Shown here: positions 24,935-33,374 of the stretch, piece by piece
Numbering within the stretch: position 1 is the first letter of the stretch
Layout: the number at the start of each line of letters is the position of its first letter
Origin: Myroides sp. NP-2
Lineage (GTDB): Bacteria > Bacteroidota > Bacteroidia > Flavobacteriales > Flavobacteriaceae
DNA: 64,000 nt
Direction: 5' to 3'
NCBI RefSeq assembly: GCF_014145665.1
Contig: NZ_JACHTD010000008.1
Span: 62,001-126,000, forward strand
The notes under the pieces: model-generated
The model's input: the letters and a program-made list of their open reading frames with translations, nothing else
Database searches by the model: none
What the model was told of the DNA's origin: nothing
Translations under genes and position numbers: made by a program

Positions 24935-25535
24935 TAAAGTTTTTGTAAACGATAAACCGTTGTTTCTAACTGATAAAATTGAGAAAGAAACCGATTTTCA
25001 GTTGTTCTTGTTAGACAGTGTTGATATTGACAAAATTATCATTAAATATTTTCAAAATAAAATTGATAAGGCATTTTTATATCATCCTGATGAAAAAGCA
25101 ATGATGAAAAGGTTAAAAGAAAAAATTCCCGTTCAAAAAGCAGGAGGAGGAGTGGTGTACAATGAAGAGGGAAAAGTGCTATTTATCAAGCGCAACGGCA
25201 AATGGGATTTGCCCAAAGGGGGTATAGAAAAGCAAGAGGAAATCGGAGAAACCGCAATGCGTGAAGTTGAGGAAGAAACAGGAGTCGGACAGCTAGAGAT
25301 CATCAGAAAATTGCCTAAGACGTATCACGTTTTTAAGCGCAATGGCAAATATCGATTGAAAATTACCAGTTGGTTTGAGATGACCACATCTTACCAAGGT
25401 GAATTAAAAGGCCAAGTAGAAGAGGGGATTGAAGAGGTGGTTTGGTTCGACAAAGATCAAATCAAAGAAGCCATGTCCAATTCGTATGAAAACATTAAAC
25501 TCTTAGTAGAAGAAGCAGGTTTGCTTAGTGAATAA
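24930..25535 (+). CDS. NUDIX hydrolase
   Basis: A 201-residue protein. Residues 1-68 are a small N-terminal domain of unknown role. The Nudix box GGIEKQEEIGETAMREVEEETGV fits G-x5-E-x7-REVxEExGV, so it should hydrolyse a nucleoside diphosphate linked to another moiety; the substrate is not predictable. The core IPVQKAGGGVVYNEEGKVLFIKRNGKWDLPKG precedes the box. It is divergent from pyrE with only seven bases between the start codons, and is closed by a terminator shared with coaD. Confidence 0.9.
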   Translation: MYKVFVNDKPLFLTDKIEKETDFQLFLLDSVDIDKIIIKYFQNKIDKAFLYHPDEKAMMKRLKEKIPVQKAGGGVVYNEEGKVLFIKRNGKWDLPKGGIEKQEEIGETAMREVEEETGVGQLEIIRKLPKTYHVFKRNGKYRLKITSWFEMTTSYQGELKGQVEEGIEEVVWFDKDQIKEAMSNSYENIKLLVEEAGLLSE

Positions 25536-25537
25536 AT

Positions 25538-25576
25538 AAAAAGTCGCCCGCATCTACATGCGGGCGACTTTTTTAT
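25538..25576. terminator. Bidirectional terminator
   Basis: Perfect 16-bp stem AAAAAGTCGCCCGCAT / ATGCGGGCGACTTTTT with a four-base loop. Confidence 0.92.
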
Positions 25577-25580
25577 ATGG

Positions 25581-26033
25581 TTAGATTCTCACTGGTGGCG
25601 GAACTAATTTGGTGTACTCTCCATTGTTTCGGATGACATCGCGCACGATACTCGAGCTGATAAATGAGGTGCTAGCAGCCGTAAGTAAAAATACGGTTTC
25701 AATCTTGGTTAAGAAGCGATTTGTGTGGGCAATGGCTTTCTCAAATTCGAAGTCAGCCGGATTGCGCAAGCCTCTTAAAATAAATTGCGCTTGTTTCTGA
25801 TGACAAAAATCTGTTGTCAATCCTTGGTAGGTTTCCACTTTTATTTTGGGTTCACCCGCAAAGGTTTTTTCAATAAACGCTTTGCGTTCCTCTAAACTGA
25901 ACATATATTTTTTGTCAGCATTTACACCAATCGCAATGATAATCTCATCAAAAAGAGGCAACGCTCGTTTAATAATGTCGTAATGCCCATTGGTAATAGG
26001 ATCAAAGGACCCTGGTAATACAGCTCTTCTCAT
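25581..26033 (-). CDS. coaD: Phosphopantetheine adenylyltransferase
   Basis: A 150-residue nucleotidyltransferase for the fourth step of coenzyme A synthesis, making dephospho-CoA from 4'-phosphopantetheine and ATP. The opening RRAVLPGSFDPITNGHYDII contains the FDPxTxGH motif, and a second nucleotide motif SFISSSIVRDVIRN lies near the end. It begins 13 nt after the ddl stop, so it is probably the second gene of a ddl-coaD unit. Confidence 0.95.
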   Translation of the reverse strand: MRRAVLPGSFDPITNGHYDIIKRALPLFDEIIIAIGVNADKKYMFSLEERKAFIEKTFAGEPKIKVETYQGLTTDFCHQKQAQFILRGLRNPADFEFEKAIAHTNRFLTKIETVFLLTAASTSFISSSIVRDVIRNNGEYTKLVPPPVRI

Positions 26034-26046
26034 ACTTTGGGAGTCT

Positions 26047-27021
26047 TTAGTTTTGCAAAGCTAAGTTAATTGCGTTGCCAAACAAATCGGACAGTGCAAT
26101 ATTCGCTTCTGCAGCTTGTTGCGGTAAAATACTTTCTCTTGTTAATCCAGGTACTGTATTCATCTCTAATAAAAATGGTGTGTCGCCAACGATGATAAAC
26201 TCACTTCTAGAAAATCCGTCCATTTTTAAAATGCGATAGATTTTTATAGCGATAGCTTCAATCTTTTCTTTGAGTGCCTCGTCAATGCGCGCAGGGGTAA
26301 TTTCTTGCGATTTACCTAAATATTTCGCTTCATAATCAAAAAAGTCATTCTCACTTACAATTTCCGTAATAGGTAATACAATTACTTCCCCTTGGTAATT
26401 GATCACGCCTACAGATACTTCTGTACCTTTTAAGAAACTCTCAATCAAGATCTCATTATCCTCTTTGTAAGCCACCTCAATCGCGCGGATTAGCTCTTCT
26501 GTTGTATGAGCTTTCGAAATTCCAAAACTCGACCCAGAACGGTTAGGCTTAACAAAGCAGGGAAGCCCAACGCGTTGAATGATCTCTTCCGTGTTGATCT
26601 CATCTCCCTCGTTTAGGTAGTAGGAAATAGCCGTTTTAATTCCATAAGGCTTCAATACTGAGAGCATGTCTCTTTTGTTCATGGTTAATGCCGCTTGGTA
26701 CGAACTACAAGAAGTGTGAGGCATTTTGATTAGTTCAAAATACGCTTGTAATAAACCGTCTTCCCCAGGTGTGCCGTGTATGGCGTTAAATACAACGTCA
26801 AACCTTATCTTATTCCCCTTGTGTACCACAGAAAAATCATTTTTATCTATAGGGAACTCCTCTTGGTTTTCATCTACATAGACCCATTTATCGCGAAAAA
26901 TATGGATTTTGTATGGCGTGTATTGTGTGCGATCCAAAGTGTCAAATACGACTTGACCACTTTTTAGTGAAATTTCGAATTCACTCGAATAGCCCCCCAT
27001 AATTATTGCTACGTGCTTCAT
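26047..27021 (-). CDS. ddl: D-alanine--D-alanine ligase
   Basis: A 324-residue ATP-grasp ligase that makes the D-Ala-D-Ala dipeptide of peptidoglycan precursors. It has the N-terminal MGGYSSEFEISLKSG, the ATP-grasp lysine region PCFVKPNRSGSSFGISKA, the omega-loop sequence FFDYEAKYLG and the metal-binding LLEMNTVPGLTRESILPQQA. The Tyr in EAKY is the residue expected for D-Ala rather than D-lactate as acceptor. coaD follows 13 nt later; a PASTA protein gene is divergent upstream. Confidence 0.95.
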   Translation of the reverse strand: MKHVAIIMGGYSSEFEISLKSGQVVFDTLDRTQYTPYKIHIFRDKWVYVDENQEEFPIDKNDFSVVHKGNKIRFDVVFNAIHGTPGEDGLLQAYFELIKMPHTSCSSYQAALTMNKRDMLSVLKPYGIKTAISYYLNEGDEINTEEIIQRVGLPCFVKPNRSGSSFGISKAHTTEELIRAIEVAYKEDNEILIESFLKGTEVSVGVINYQGEVIVLPITEIVSENDFFDYEAKYLGKSQEITPARIDEALKEKIEAIAIKIYRILKMDGFSRSEFIIVGDTPFLLEMNTVPGLTRESILPQQAAEANIALSDLFGNAINLALQN

Positions 27022-27122
27022 ATGCCAAGAATGTTTGAAGTTAGATTTTTAAAAGAATTGGATAATATTGTTTAAAACAAATTTATAACAAAACACAGAA
27101 ACAAAAAATCTTTTCGATTTTA

Positions 27123-27130
27123 TATCTTTG
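27123..27130 (+). promoter_or_regulatory. -7 promoter box of the PASTA-rluD unit
   Basis: TATCTTTG, 15 nt before the ATG at 27146; it covers the longer frame's TTG start. Confidence 0.6.
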
Positions 27131-27145
27131 TCAAAAATATATCCT

Positions 27146-27739
27146 ATGAAATTATTTCAATTTTTGAAAAGCAAAAGCTTTTTAATTTCCCTGGCAGCGG
27201 CCATCGTAATTTCCATTGTGGGCGTAGTAGGCCTTTTGAAATGGTTGAAAATAACGACAAATCACGATCAGCGAATTGAAGTACCTAGTTTATTGAAGTT
27301 AGATACTTTTCAAGCAGAGCAAGTAATTGAAAAAAATGAGTTGCGCATGGTGGTGTTGGATACGTTGGATTACGATAAAAACTTTCCCCCTTTAACCGTA
27401 TTGGAACAAGATCCAATGCCAGGATCTAGTGTGAAAGAGAATAGGAAAATTTATGTGAAGATTAATGCTTCTGGCTACGGTAAAGTTATTTTGCCTGAAC
27501 TGGAGCAATTGACATACAGACAAGCTAGGTCCACGATTATTTCGATGGGATTAAAAGAAGGAACAATATCCTATACTACTTTTATTGGTAAAGATGTTGT
27601 TTTGGGGATCCAACAAAATGGGAAAAAACTAAAAAAAGGAGATTTAGTTGTGAAAAACTCTAAGATTGATTTCGTGTTAGGGGATGGGAAAGCGGGGCTT
27701 TCAGCCGAACAACTAGATGTAGCTCCTACTATTGATTAA
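27146..27739 (+). CDS. Membrane-anchored protein with two PASTA domains
   Basis: A 197-residue protein from the ATG at 27146. An N-terminal membrane segment SFLISLAAAIVISIVGVVGL is followed by two PASTA modules, IEVPSLLKLDTFQAEQVIEKN through IYVKINA and KVILPELEQLTYRQARSTIISMG through IDFVLG. PASTA domains in penicillin-binding proteins and Ser/Thr kinases bind peptidoglycan fragments, but no kinase or transpeptidase is attached here. The modules would face the periplasm. It lies between ddl and rluD, and rluD starts 13 nt downstream. Confidence 0.88.
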   Translation: MKLFQFLKSKSFLISLAAAIVISIVGVVGLLKWLKITTNHDQRIEVPSLLKLDTFQAEQVIEKNELRMVVLDTLDYDKNFPPLTVLEQDPMPGSSVKENRKIYVKINASGYGKVILPELEQLTYRQARSTIISMGLKEGTISYTTFIGKDVVLGIQQNGKKLKKGDLVVKNSKIDFVLGDGKAGLSAEQLDVAPTID

Positions 27740-27752
27740 GACAACGTAATTT

Positions 27753-28796
27753 ATGCAAGAGAATGTAAATGAGGTGTTTGACGATTTTGAAGAAGAATTG
27801 TATGAACATTTTCGATTTGAAGCGGGTAAAGGACAAGCGCCTTTACGCGTAGATAAATTTTTGATGAACTTAGTTGAAAATGCAACGCGCAATAAGATTC
27901 AACAAGCCGCATCAAATGGAAATATCTTTGTCAATGATATAGCCGTAAAATCCAACCACAAAGTAAAAGCGCTGGATGTTGTGCGCGTATTGATGAAACA
28001 ACCGCCTTTTGAAAATATTATCATCCCCGAAAATATTCCGCTGAATATTATTTATGAAGATGATGCCTTGTTAGTGGTAAATAAAGAACCTGGCCTTGTG
28101 GTACATCCAGGACATGGAAACTATACCGGTACGTTGGTGAACGCATTGGCGTATCACTTCGACAATTTGCCCTTAAACAGCAGCGAACGCCCTGGATTGG
28201 TCCACCGCATCGACAAAGATACCAGTGGATTACTCGTGGTGGCAAAAACCGAATGGGCCATGACTGAACTACAACGTCAATTTGCAGAAAAAACTACAGA
28301 AAGAGAATATGTAGCTTTGGTTTGGGGAAATGTAGAGCAAGAAGAAGGAACAATTGAAAGCTATATTGGAAGACATGTCAAAGACCGCATGCAAATGGCC
28401 GCTTTTGACGACGAAGAAAAAGGAAAATGGGCGGTTACCCACTACAAAGTTTTAGAGCGTTTTGGCTATGTAACCCTAGTTTCTTGTCGTTTAGAAACAG
28501 GACGTACCCACCAAATTCGCGTGCACATGAAACACATCGGACATACCCTATTTAACGATGAACGCTACGGAGGAAATCTCATCTTAAAAGGAACGACTTT
28601 TACCAAGTATAAGCAGTTCATTGAAAATTGTTTTCAGCTCTTGCCAAGACAAGCATTACACGCTAAAACATTGGGCTTCGAACATCCCGTTACCAAAGAA
28701 TATGTTCGCTTTGACTCAGAAGTGCCTCAAGACATGGTTGCTTGCATTGACAAATGGAGAACCTATTCGCAAAATTCTGCTCTTGAACTCGAATAA
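27753..28796 (+). CDS. rluD: Ribosomal large subunit pseudouridine synthase (RluA/RluD family)
   Basis: A 347-residue pseudouridine synthase. An N-terminal S4 RNA-binding domain (LRVDKFLMNLVENATRNKIQQAASNGNIFVN) precedes the catalytic core with GLVHRIDKDTSGLLVVAKT, where the Asp is the catalytic nucleophile, and the ETGRTHQIRVHMKHIGH motif. S4 plus this core fits RluD, which modifies helix 69 of 23S rRNA, although RluC has a similar layout. Probably co-transcribed with the PASTA gene and ended by a hairpin. Confidence 0.92.
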   Translation: MQENVNEVFDDFEEELYEHFRFEAGKGQAPLRVDKFLMNLVENATRNKIQQAASNGNIFVNDIAVKSNHKVKALDVVRVLMKQPPFENIIIPENIPLNIIYEDDALLVVNKEPGLVVHPGHGNYTGTLVNALAYHFDNLPLNSSERPGLVHRIDKDTSGLLVVAKTEWAMTELQRQFAEKTTEREYVALVWGNVEQEEGTIESYIGRHVKDRMQMAAFDDEEKGKWAVTHYKVLERFGYVTLVSCRLETGRTHQIRVHMKHIGHTLFNDERYGGNLILKGTTFTKYKQFIENCFQLLPRQALHAKTLGFEHPVTKEYVRFDSEVPQDMVACIDKWRTYSQNSALELE

Positions 28797-28801
28797 TACG
28801 C

Positions 28802-28830
28802 AACCACAAATTTCGATTTGTGGTTTTTTT
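28802..28830 (+). terminator. Terminator after rluD
   Basis: Stem AACCACAAAT / ATTTGTGGTT, TTCG loop, T run. Confidence 0.88.
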
Positions 28831-28955
28831 ATGCATAGAAATGAATGTTTACTACGTGTTTATCGTAAAAAAATAGGTATTTTTGAAGGCTACTAAATAA
28901 TGGTGGGTAAAAGTTCTTTTTTATGCCCCTTGGGTTTAGTTATGTTGAGGTGACC

Positions 28956-30278
28956 ATGGAAAAAAAGTTTAAAAAACACATTGAATCAAATTTTGCTGAA
29001 TTAACCCAGCATCCACTTGTAATTGCTGTCAGCGGTGGGGTTGATAGCGTCGTATTAACGCATTTATGTCACCGTATAGGCTTGAATATCGCTCTAGCGC
29101 ATTGCAACTTCCACTTGCGCGATGGAGATAGCAATTTGGATCAGCAATTTGTTGAGTCCCTAGGTACACAGCTAAACGTGCCTACTTTTGTGCAAGAATT
29201 TGATACCAAACACTATGCAACGGAACAGAAAGTGTCTATTCAAGTAGCCGCAAGAGAACAGCGTTATCAGTGGTTTGAAACACTTATTAAAGGCGAAAAG
29301 TATAAGCTTTTATTGACCGCACATCACTTGGATGATTCTATGGAAACTTTTTTTATTAATTTTTCAAGGGGAACTGGTATCGAAGGACTGTTAGGGATAC
29401 CCGAGCGAATTGACTATATTCGGCGGCCATTACTCGTGTTTACTCGGGAGGAAATTGAGCAATATGCACAAGCTAATCAATTGGTTTGGCGGGAGGATTA
29501 TACAAATGCACAAACAAAATATTTGCGAAATAAGATAAGAAAAAATATCTTGCCTGTTTTTAAGGAAATTAATCACCAATTAGATCAATCGTTTCAACAA
29601 ACGATTGCCTATTTAAAAGAAACCCATCAGATGAGTGTCGATGCCAGTCAACTGATGTTTGAAAAAGTGGTGATCAAGCAAGGCGATGACTTGTTGTTCC
29701 CGCTAAATGAATTAAACGAATTGTCCTTGCCTAAGGCTTATCTTTACAAATGGTTAGAACCCTACGGTTTTAAAGCTTGGGGAGATATCGCTGATTTGCT
29801 CAAGGCAGAAACAGGAAAGAAAATACTAGCAGAACACTATTGCTTAATCAAAGACAGAGGCTACCTCTTGTTGCGATTGAAAAATAAAATGATTGAGCAA
29901 GCAGAAGACGTGTATTACATTCAAGAGAACCAAACAATTAAACAACCGATACAACTAACAACCAGAAATTATGAAAGAAGTAAAATTGAATTAACCACAG
30001 ATCCGTTATGCGCTTATCTCGATCGAGATAAATTGCAGTTTCCCCTGTTAATTCGCAAGCCTAAAAAAGGAGATTATTTTGTGCCTTTTGGCATGAAGGG
30101 AACGAAGCGGATCTCGAAATATGTAAAAGATGAGAAAATGACCCAAATAGAAAGAGAAAATCTATGGGTCTTATGCTCAGGTGAAACTATTGTATGGATT
30201 ATTGGAAGTCGAATGGATGAACGATATAAAGTAAGAAATACAACTATTAATGTTTTAAAAATTAAATTAACCGTATGA
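28956..30278 (+). CDS. tilS: tRNA(Ile)-lysidine synthase
   Basis: A 440-residue enzyme that converts C34 of the CAU anticodon of tRNA-Ile to lysidine so that it reads AUA. The PP-loop motif AVSGGVDSVVLTHL is near the N-terminus, followed by the substrate-loop HCNFHLRDGDS and HHLDDSMETFFINFSRGTG; a C-terminal TilS domain follows (RKPKKGDYFVPFGMKGTKRISKYVKD). The ATG at 28956 has TTGAGG upstream and fits family starts. Its last bases overlap the dsbD start as ATGA. Confidence 0.95.
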   Translation: MEKKFKKHIESNFAELTQHPLVIAVSGGVDSVVLTHLCHRIGLNIALAHCNFHLRDGDSNLDQQFVESLGTQLNVPTFVQEFDTKHYATEQKVSIQVAAREQRYQWFETLIKGEKYKLLLTAHHLDDSMETFFINFSRGTGIEGLLGIPERIDYIRRPLLVFTREEIEQYAQANQLVWREDYTNAQTKYLRNKIRKNILPVFKEINHQLDQSFQQTIAYLKETHQMSVDASQLMFEKVVIKQGDDLLFPLNELNELSLPKAYLYKWLEPYGFKAWGDIADLLKAETGKKILAEHYCLIKDRGYLLLRLKNKMIEQAEDVYYIQENQTIKQPIQLTTRNYERSKIELTTDPLCAYLDRDKLQFPLLIRKPKKGDYFVPFGMKGTKRISKYVKDEKMTQIERENLWVLCSGETIVWIIGSRMDERYKVRNTTINVLKIKLTV

Positions 30279-32263
30279 AAAAATTAGCTTATTTGCTATT
30301 TTTCTTTGTGTCTATTTTTAGTGTTCAAGCGCAGATGATGGAAAATCCTGCCAAATGGACCACGAAAATTGAGAAGAAATCCGACACCGAGTATACCATC
30401 ACATGGAATGGTATTATCGAAGATGGTTGGCATATGTACTCCCAATACACAGCTGATGGAGGGCCGTTACCAACTGAATTTTTATACAACAACATCGAGG
30501 GAAATTATGAACTAGTTGGTGAAGCGAAAGAAAGCGAAACCAAAACGGTTTATAACGACATCTTTGAAGTGGATGAAACCTATTTTGTAGGACCAGTACA
30601 GCTGGTACAAGATATTAAATTGACCAATGCAGATACACCAAATATTCAAGTAGAATTGGGGTATCAAGTTTGCTTAGACGTTTGTATTAGCCAAAGTAAT
30701 TTGTTTGTCTACGATTTAAAGACTTTACAAGTTACTGAAGTAGATAATTTTGAAGCGTATAAAACGGAGGCAGTTGCTGCAAAAAGCGACGCAAATCAAC
30801 CGAATGATACAGCAGCAAAAGCACCCAAAACAGAAGAAAAAAGAGGGTTGTTTACCATCTTTATCTTGGCTTTTTTCTCTGGATTCGCCGCTTTGTTAAC
30901 GCCTTGTGTGTTTCCAATGATTCCGATGACTGTGAGCTTTTTTACCAAACAAAGTAAAACACGCGCTAAAGGAATTAAGAACGCCATTATATACGGATTG
31001 TCAATCATCTTGATTTACGTAGTATTGGGTACCATTGTAACAGCTATTTTTGGTGCGGATTCACTTAATGCGCTCTCGACAAACGTCTATTTTAATATTA
31101 TATTCTTTTTGCTACTTGTTGTTTTTGCAACGTCTTTTTTAGGGGCATTCGAAATTATGCTACCGAATTCATGGGCGAATAAAGTAGATTCACAAGCAGA
31201 TCGCGGAGGGTTAATCGGAATCTTGTTCATGGCGTTAGCGCTGGCAATTGTTTCTTTCTCTTGTACAGGACCTATTGTAGGAACGCTACTAGTAGAAGCA
31301 GCCTCAAAAGGAGGAATTGCGCCTATTGTTGGAATGTTAGGCTTCTCTTTAGCCTTAGCACTTCCATTTATGCTATTCGCCATGTTCCCTGGATGGTTAA
31401 ATTCAATGCCGCGTTCTGGCGGATGGTTGAATACTGTAAAAGTTTCGTTGGGATTCCTAGAATTGGCTTTAGCCTTTAAATTCTTGTCAAATGCAGACCT
31501 TGTATTGCAAGCTCATTGGTTAGAAAGAGAAGTGTTCTTAGCGATTTGGATTACCATTTTCGGAGCTTGGGCCTTATACTTATTTGGAAAAATCAGATTG
31601 CCACACGATAGTCCAATGGACAGTATTTCCGTAGGACGTTTGTTCATGGCTTTGTTTGTAACAACCTTTACCATTTACCTAGTGCCTGGTTTATGGGGTG
31701 CACCTTTGAAAATTATTTCAGGTTTCCCTCCTCCGATGACCTATGCTGAAAGTCCTTATGGAGTAGGAGGTAAAGGAAACGGCGGTGGCGGCTCTACAGC
31801 TGAAGCATTGCCTGAAGGAGCAAAATATGGCGCACATGATATCGTAGCCTTTACGGATTACGAACAAGGAATGGCATATGCAAAAGCGGTAAACAAACCA
31901 GTTTTACTTGACTTTACAGGATTCGCTTGTGTTAATTGCCGCAAAATGGAAGATTACGTTTGGTCTGATCCAGCAATTTTAAGCCTTTTGAAAAAAGAGG
32001 TGGTATTGATCTCTCTTTACGTTGACGACAAAAAAGAATTGCCTGAAAATGAACAGTATATTTCAGAAACAACTGGAAAAAAAATCAAGACTATTGGAAA
32101 TAAATGGAGTGATTTTCAAATGAAACACTACCATGCCAATGCGCAACCATACTATATCGTCTTGGATGCAGACGGACAGCGTTTATCTGAGCCTGTAGGG
32201 TATACACCCGATGTAGATGAGTATAAAGCTTGGTTGGAAGGCGGTATTCAAAATGCAAATTAA
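30275..32263 (+). CDS. dsbD: Thiol:disulfide interchange protein DsbD
   Basis: A 662-residue protein that passes electrons from cytoplasmic thioredoxin to periplasmic thiols. After a signal peptide (KKLAYLLFFFVSIFSVQA) comes the N-terminal domain with a VCLDVC cysteine pair. The membrane domain follows, with TPCVFPMIPMTVSFF and SFSCTGPIVGTLL, each holding one redox Cys. A C-terminal thioredoxin-like domain carries DFTGFACVNCRKME. All three modules are intact. The gene overlaps tilS by four bases, suggesting translational coupling, and ends at a hairpin terminator. Confidence 0.95.
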   Translation: MKKLAYLLFFFVSIFSVQAQMMENPAKWTTKIEKKSDTEYTITWNGIIEDGWHMYSQYTADGGPLPTEFLYNNIEGNYELVGEAKESETKTVYNDIFEVDETYFVGPVQLVQDIKLTNADTPNIQVELGYQVCLDVCISQSNLFVYDLKTLQVTEVDNFEAYKTEAVAAKSDANQPNDTAAKAPKTEEKRGLFTIFILAFFSGFAALLTPCVFPMIPMTVSFFTKQSKTRAKGIKNAIIYGLSIILIYVVLGTIVTAIFGADSLNALSTNVYFNIIFFLLLVVFATSFLGAFEIMLPNSWANKVDSQADRGGLIGILFMALALAIVSFSCTGPIVGTLLVEAASKGGIAPIVGMLGFSLALALPFMLFAMFPGWLNSMPRSGGWLNTVKVSLGFLELALAFKFLSNADLVLQAHWLEREVFLAIWITIFGAWALYLFGKIRLPHDSPMDSISVGRLFMALFVTTFTIYLVPGLWGAPLKIISGFPPPMTYAESPYGVGGKGNGGGGSTAEALPEGAKYGAHDIVAFTDYEQGMAYAKAVNKPVLLDFTGFACVNCRKMEDYVWSDPAILSLLKKEVVLISLYVDDKKELPENEQYISETTGKKIKTIGNKWSDFQMKHYHANAQPYYIVLDADGQRLSEPVGYTPDVDEYKAWLEGGIQNAN

Positions 32264-32277
32264 TCCAATTACATAAG

Positions 32278-32311
32278 AAAAAAGCGATTGAAAATTCAAT
32301 CGCTTTTTTTT
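32278..32311 (+). terminator. Terminator after dsbD
   Basis: Stem AAAAGCGATTGAA / TTCAATCGCTTTT followed by Ts. Confidence 0.9.
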
Positions 32312-32397
32312 GTATATTTTAAGAGATAATCATGTGATTAATTAATAAATTGTATGCTTCAATTCAAAGTCAAGTTGACTATTTAATACATCAAAAA

Positions 32398-33252
32398 ATG
32401 ATACGAAAGTTTATTATTACAAGTTTAGCTGTGTTTGCACTCTCAAGTGCAGAAGCGCAAGTATATACCCCTCCAACAAGTACAAAGTCGGAAATACACC
32501 AAGTCGTTGGGTTAACAGATGTCAAGATAGACTATTCAAGACCCAATATGCGCGGGCGTTTAGTGTTTGGTGATTTGGTACCATACGGACGTTTATGGCG
32601 TACAGGAGCCAATATGAATACAGTGGTTACCTTTAACAATGACGTTGAGATAGACGGTAAAGTATTGAAAAAAGGTTCCTATGCGATTTATACAATTCCA
32701 AAAGTAGAGGAGTGGGAAGTAATTTTCTATAAAGACACGAACAACTGGGGGCTACCTGAGAAGTGGAATGAGGCGAATATCGCTTTGTCAACTAAGGTAA
32801 AAGTACAAAACCTCGATCGCAAGTTCGAAACTTTTACCATGGCTATTAATAACGTGAATATTGATTATGCCGATTTGGAAATCATGTGGGAGAAAACCTT
32901 GGTGCCCGTGCGTTTTAAAGTGCCAACGGACAAGCTAGCAATGGAAAGCATTACTGAAACATTCGATGGTCCTAAAGTAGTGGATTACTACGCAGCAGCT
33001 GAGTACTTTTACTTAACTGGCAAAGACTTGTCTAAGGCATTATCTTGGATCAACAGTGCTATTGAAAAATCAGGTGAACGCGTACCTTATTACTTTGTTC
33101 GACTAAAATCGCAAATCCAAGCAAAAGCAGGAGACAAAGTAGGGGCAGTAGCTACGGCAAAAATAGCCCTAGATTTAGCTGAAAAAGCAAATAATCCCGA
33201 CTATGTAAAAATGAATAAAGACGCAATTAAAGAGTGGTCTAAGGCGATTTAG
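32398..33252 (+). CDS. DUF2911 domain protein with signal peptide
   Basis: A 284-residue secreted or periplasmic protein. The signal peptide MIRKFIITSLAVFALSSAEA precedes a DUF2911 domain with KIDYSRPNMRGRLVFGDLVPYG, LWRTGANMNTVVTFN and KKGSYAIYTIPKVEEWEVIF. A helical, TPR-like C-terminal segment (AAEYFYLTGKDLSKALSWIN) follows. Common in Bacteroidota, no known function. The longer frame adds 16 residues before the signal peptide, so the ATG at 32398 is used. Confidence 0.87.
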   Translation: MIRKFIITSLAVFALSSAEAQVYTPPTSTKSEIHQVVGLTDVKIDYSRPNMRGRLVFGDLVPYGRLWRTGANMNTVVTFNNDVEIDGKVLKKGSYAIYTIPKVEEWEVIFYKDTNNWGLPEKWNEANIALSTKVKVQNLDRKFETFTMAINNVNIDYADLEIMWEKTLVPVRFKVPTDKLAMESITETFDGPKVVDYYAAAEYFYLTGKDLSKALSWINSAIEKSGERVPYYFVRLKSQIQAKAGDKVGAVATAKIALDLAEKANNPDYVKMNKDAIKEWSKAI

Positions 33253-33272
33253 TTTACAGTTGACGGTTGACG

Positions 33273-33324
33273 AACCGCGCGAATTACACAAACCGCGCGA
33301 ACCGCGAAAACCTCACGAACCGCG
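33273..33324. repeat. Cluster of four AACCGCG motifs
   Basis: AACCGCG occurs at 33273-33279, 33291-33297, 33300-33306 and 33318-33324, preceded by GTTGACGGTTGACG. This GC-rich patch stands out in AT-rich DNA and lies just upstream of the purB promoter box. Confidence 0.7.
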
Positions 33325-33345
33325 CAAAAAAACGCAAAAAAATAT

Positions 33346-33353
33346 TATCTTTG
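33346..33353 (+). promoter_or_regulatory. -7 promoter box of purB
   Basis: TATCTTTG, 21 nt upstream of the purB ATG and 22 nt downstream of the AACCGCG cluster. Confidence 0.6.
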
Positions 33354-33374
33354 TTTCTTAACAACACAATCTAA

